Below the pieces are notes generated by a model, which saw only the letters and a program-made list of their open reading frames with translations, was not told where the DNA came from and made no database searches. From contig NZ_VDMN01000001.1 of NCBI RefSeq assembly GCF_006335145.1, positions 2,046,001 through 2,110,000 on the forward strand: 64,000 bases of DNA, read 5' to 3'. This document shows, piece by piece, positions 63,925 to 64,000 of the stretch (positions are counted from its first letter, which is position 1; every line of letters begins with the position of its first letter). The stretch is from Aliirhizobium smilacinae (GTDB taxonomy: Bacteria; Pseudomonadota; Alphaproteobacteria; Rhizobiales; Rhizobiaceae). The position numbers and the translations under genes were made by a program.

Positions 63925-64000
63925 TCGACATGGTGTTTGTGGAAGATATCGTCGCTCGGCGGGATCGTCTGGCGCTCGATCATGCGGTGGACACGCGGTC
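63912..64000 (-). CDS. C-terminal end of an unidentified gene (cut by window edge)
   Basis: On the minus strand the frame open from the right edge reads RVHRMIERQTIPPSDDIFHK and ends with a His-rich tail (HHVDLHH) before a TGA at 63914-63912. Only 29 residues are visible, too few to name the family. Its codon use fits the window, and the convergent hairpin supports a real gene end. The rest of the gene lies to the right of the window. Confidence 0.55.
   Translation of the reverse strand, partial: PRVHRMIERQTIPPSDDIFHKHHVDLHH

Overview
The window looks like chromosomal DNA from a member of the Rhizobiaceae (Rhizobium/Neorhizobium/Agrobacterium/Sinorhizobium group). The reasons are high G+C coding sequence, a complete alphaproteobacterial C-P lyase cluster, the order polA - C-rich small RNA - marR, EcfG (RpoE2)-type GGAAC-N16/17-CGTT promoters, a triple-hairpin CCUCCUCCC small RNA, membrane-anchored CycM, and the block mgsA-glk-msbA-dapB-gpmA. 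I saw no insertion sequence, prophage, integrase, CRISPR array or tRNA, and no clear frameshifted gene. Two genes are cut by the window edges: pncB on the left and an unidentified minus-strand gene on the right.

Layout. 0-7.7 kb (minus strand): pncB, a GhrA-like 2-hydroxyacid dehydrogenase and the peptide importer yejABEF, with the dehydrogenase 14 bases after yejF. 7.8-13.8 kb (plus): mepA endopeptidase, then mgsA-glk (methylglyoxal synthase, glucokinase), then msbA-like exporter-dapB-gpmA, closed by a strong terminator. 13.9-26.8 kb: the phosphonate locus, with the divergent repressor phnF followed by phnGHIJKL, a hexapeptide acetyltransferase, phnCDE1E2, a DUF1045 2H-phosphoesterase, phnM and phnN. 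Pho-box-like repeats lie before phnG and phnC, a weaker one before DUF1045, and a PhnF-type operator lies before phnG. No phnP is present; the DUF1045 protein is the obvious candidate for that step.

26.9-38.7 kb: a small hypothetical gene behind a 39-base composite palindrome, polA, an AbcR-type (alpha-r15) small RNA, a MarR regulator, an M20 peptidase, dnaKJ and a class A penicillin-binding protein. 38.7-41.0 kb is a row of very small genes with strong ribosome sites; three carry EcfG/RpoE2-type promoters, which suggests a general stress response island. 41.0-45.8 kb holds a YbaK deacylase, the triple anti-Shine-Dalgarno small RNA, a cold-shock protein, LtrA, SlyX and a soluble globin-coupled chemoreceptor.

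46-64 kb is mostly housekeeping: recF, a MoeB/ThiF-like adenylyltransferase, a GNAT protein, a second hydroxyacid dehydrogenase, an exported SH3 protein, adenosine kinase, an AEC carrier, cycM, kdsB-pheA, a YafY/VOC pair, a HIT-nudC pair, SRP RNA (ffs), dnaX-ybaB, a LysE exporter, a PagL-like lipid A deacylase, a MOSC protein, recR and a lytic transglycosylase.

The most unusual signals are (1) two intergenic RNAs at about 42.6 and 51.3 kb that share a CGGATGTAC hairpin loop on differently sequenced stems, the second behind a near-perfect Pho box; (2) the EcfG-promoter small-gene island; (3) the PhnP-less C-P lyase operon; and (4) the palindrome at 26.87 kb. The shared themes are phosphate stress (phn cluster and the candidate Pho-regulated RNA), general and heat stress (dnaKJ, EcfG genes, csp, anti-SD RNA) and envelope maintenance (mepA, PBP1A, MltB-like, PagL-like, msbA, yej).
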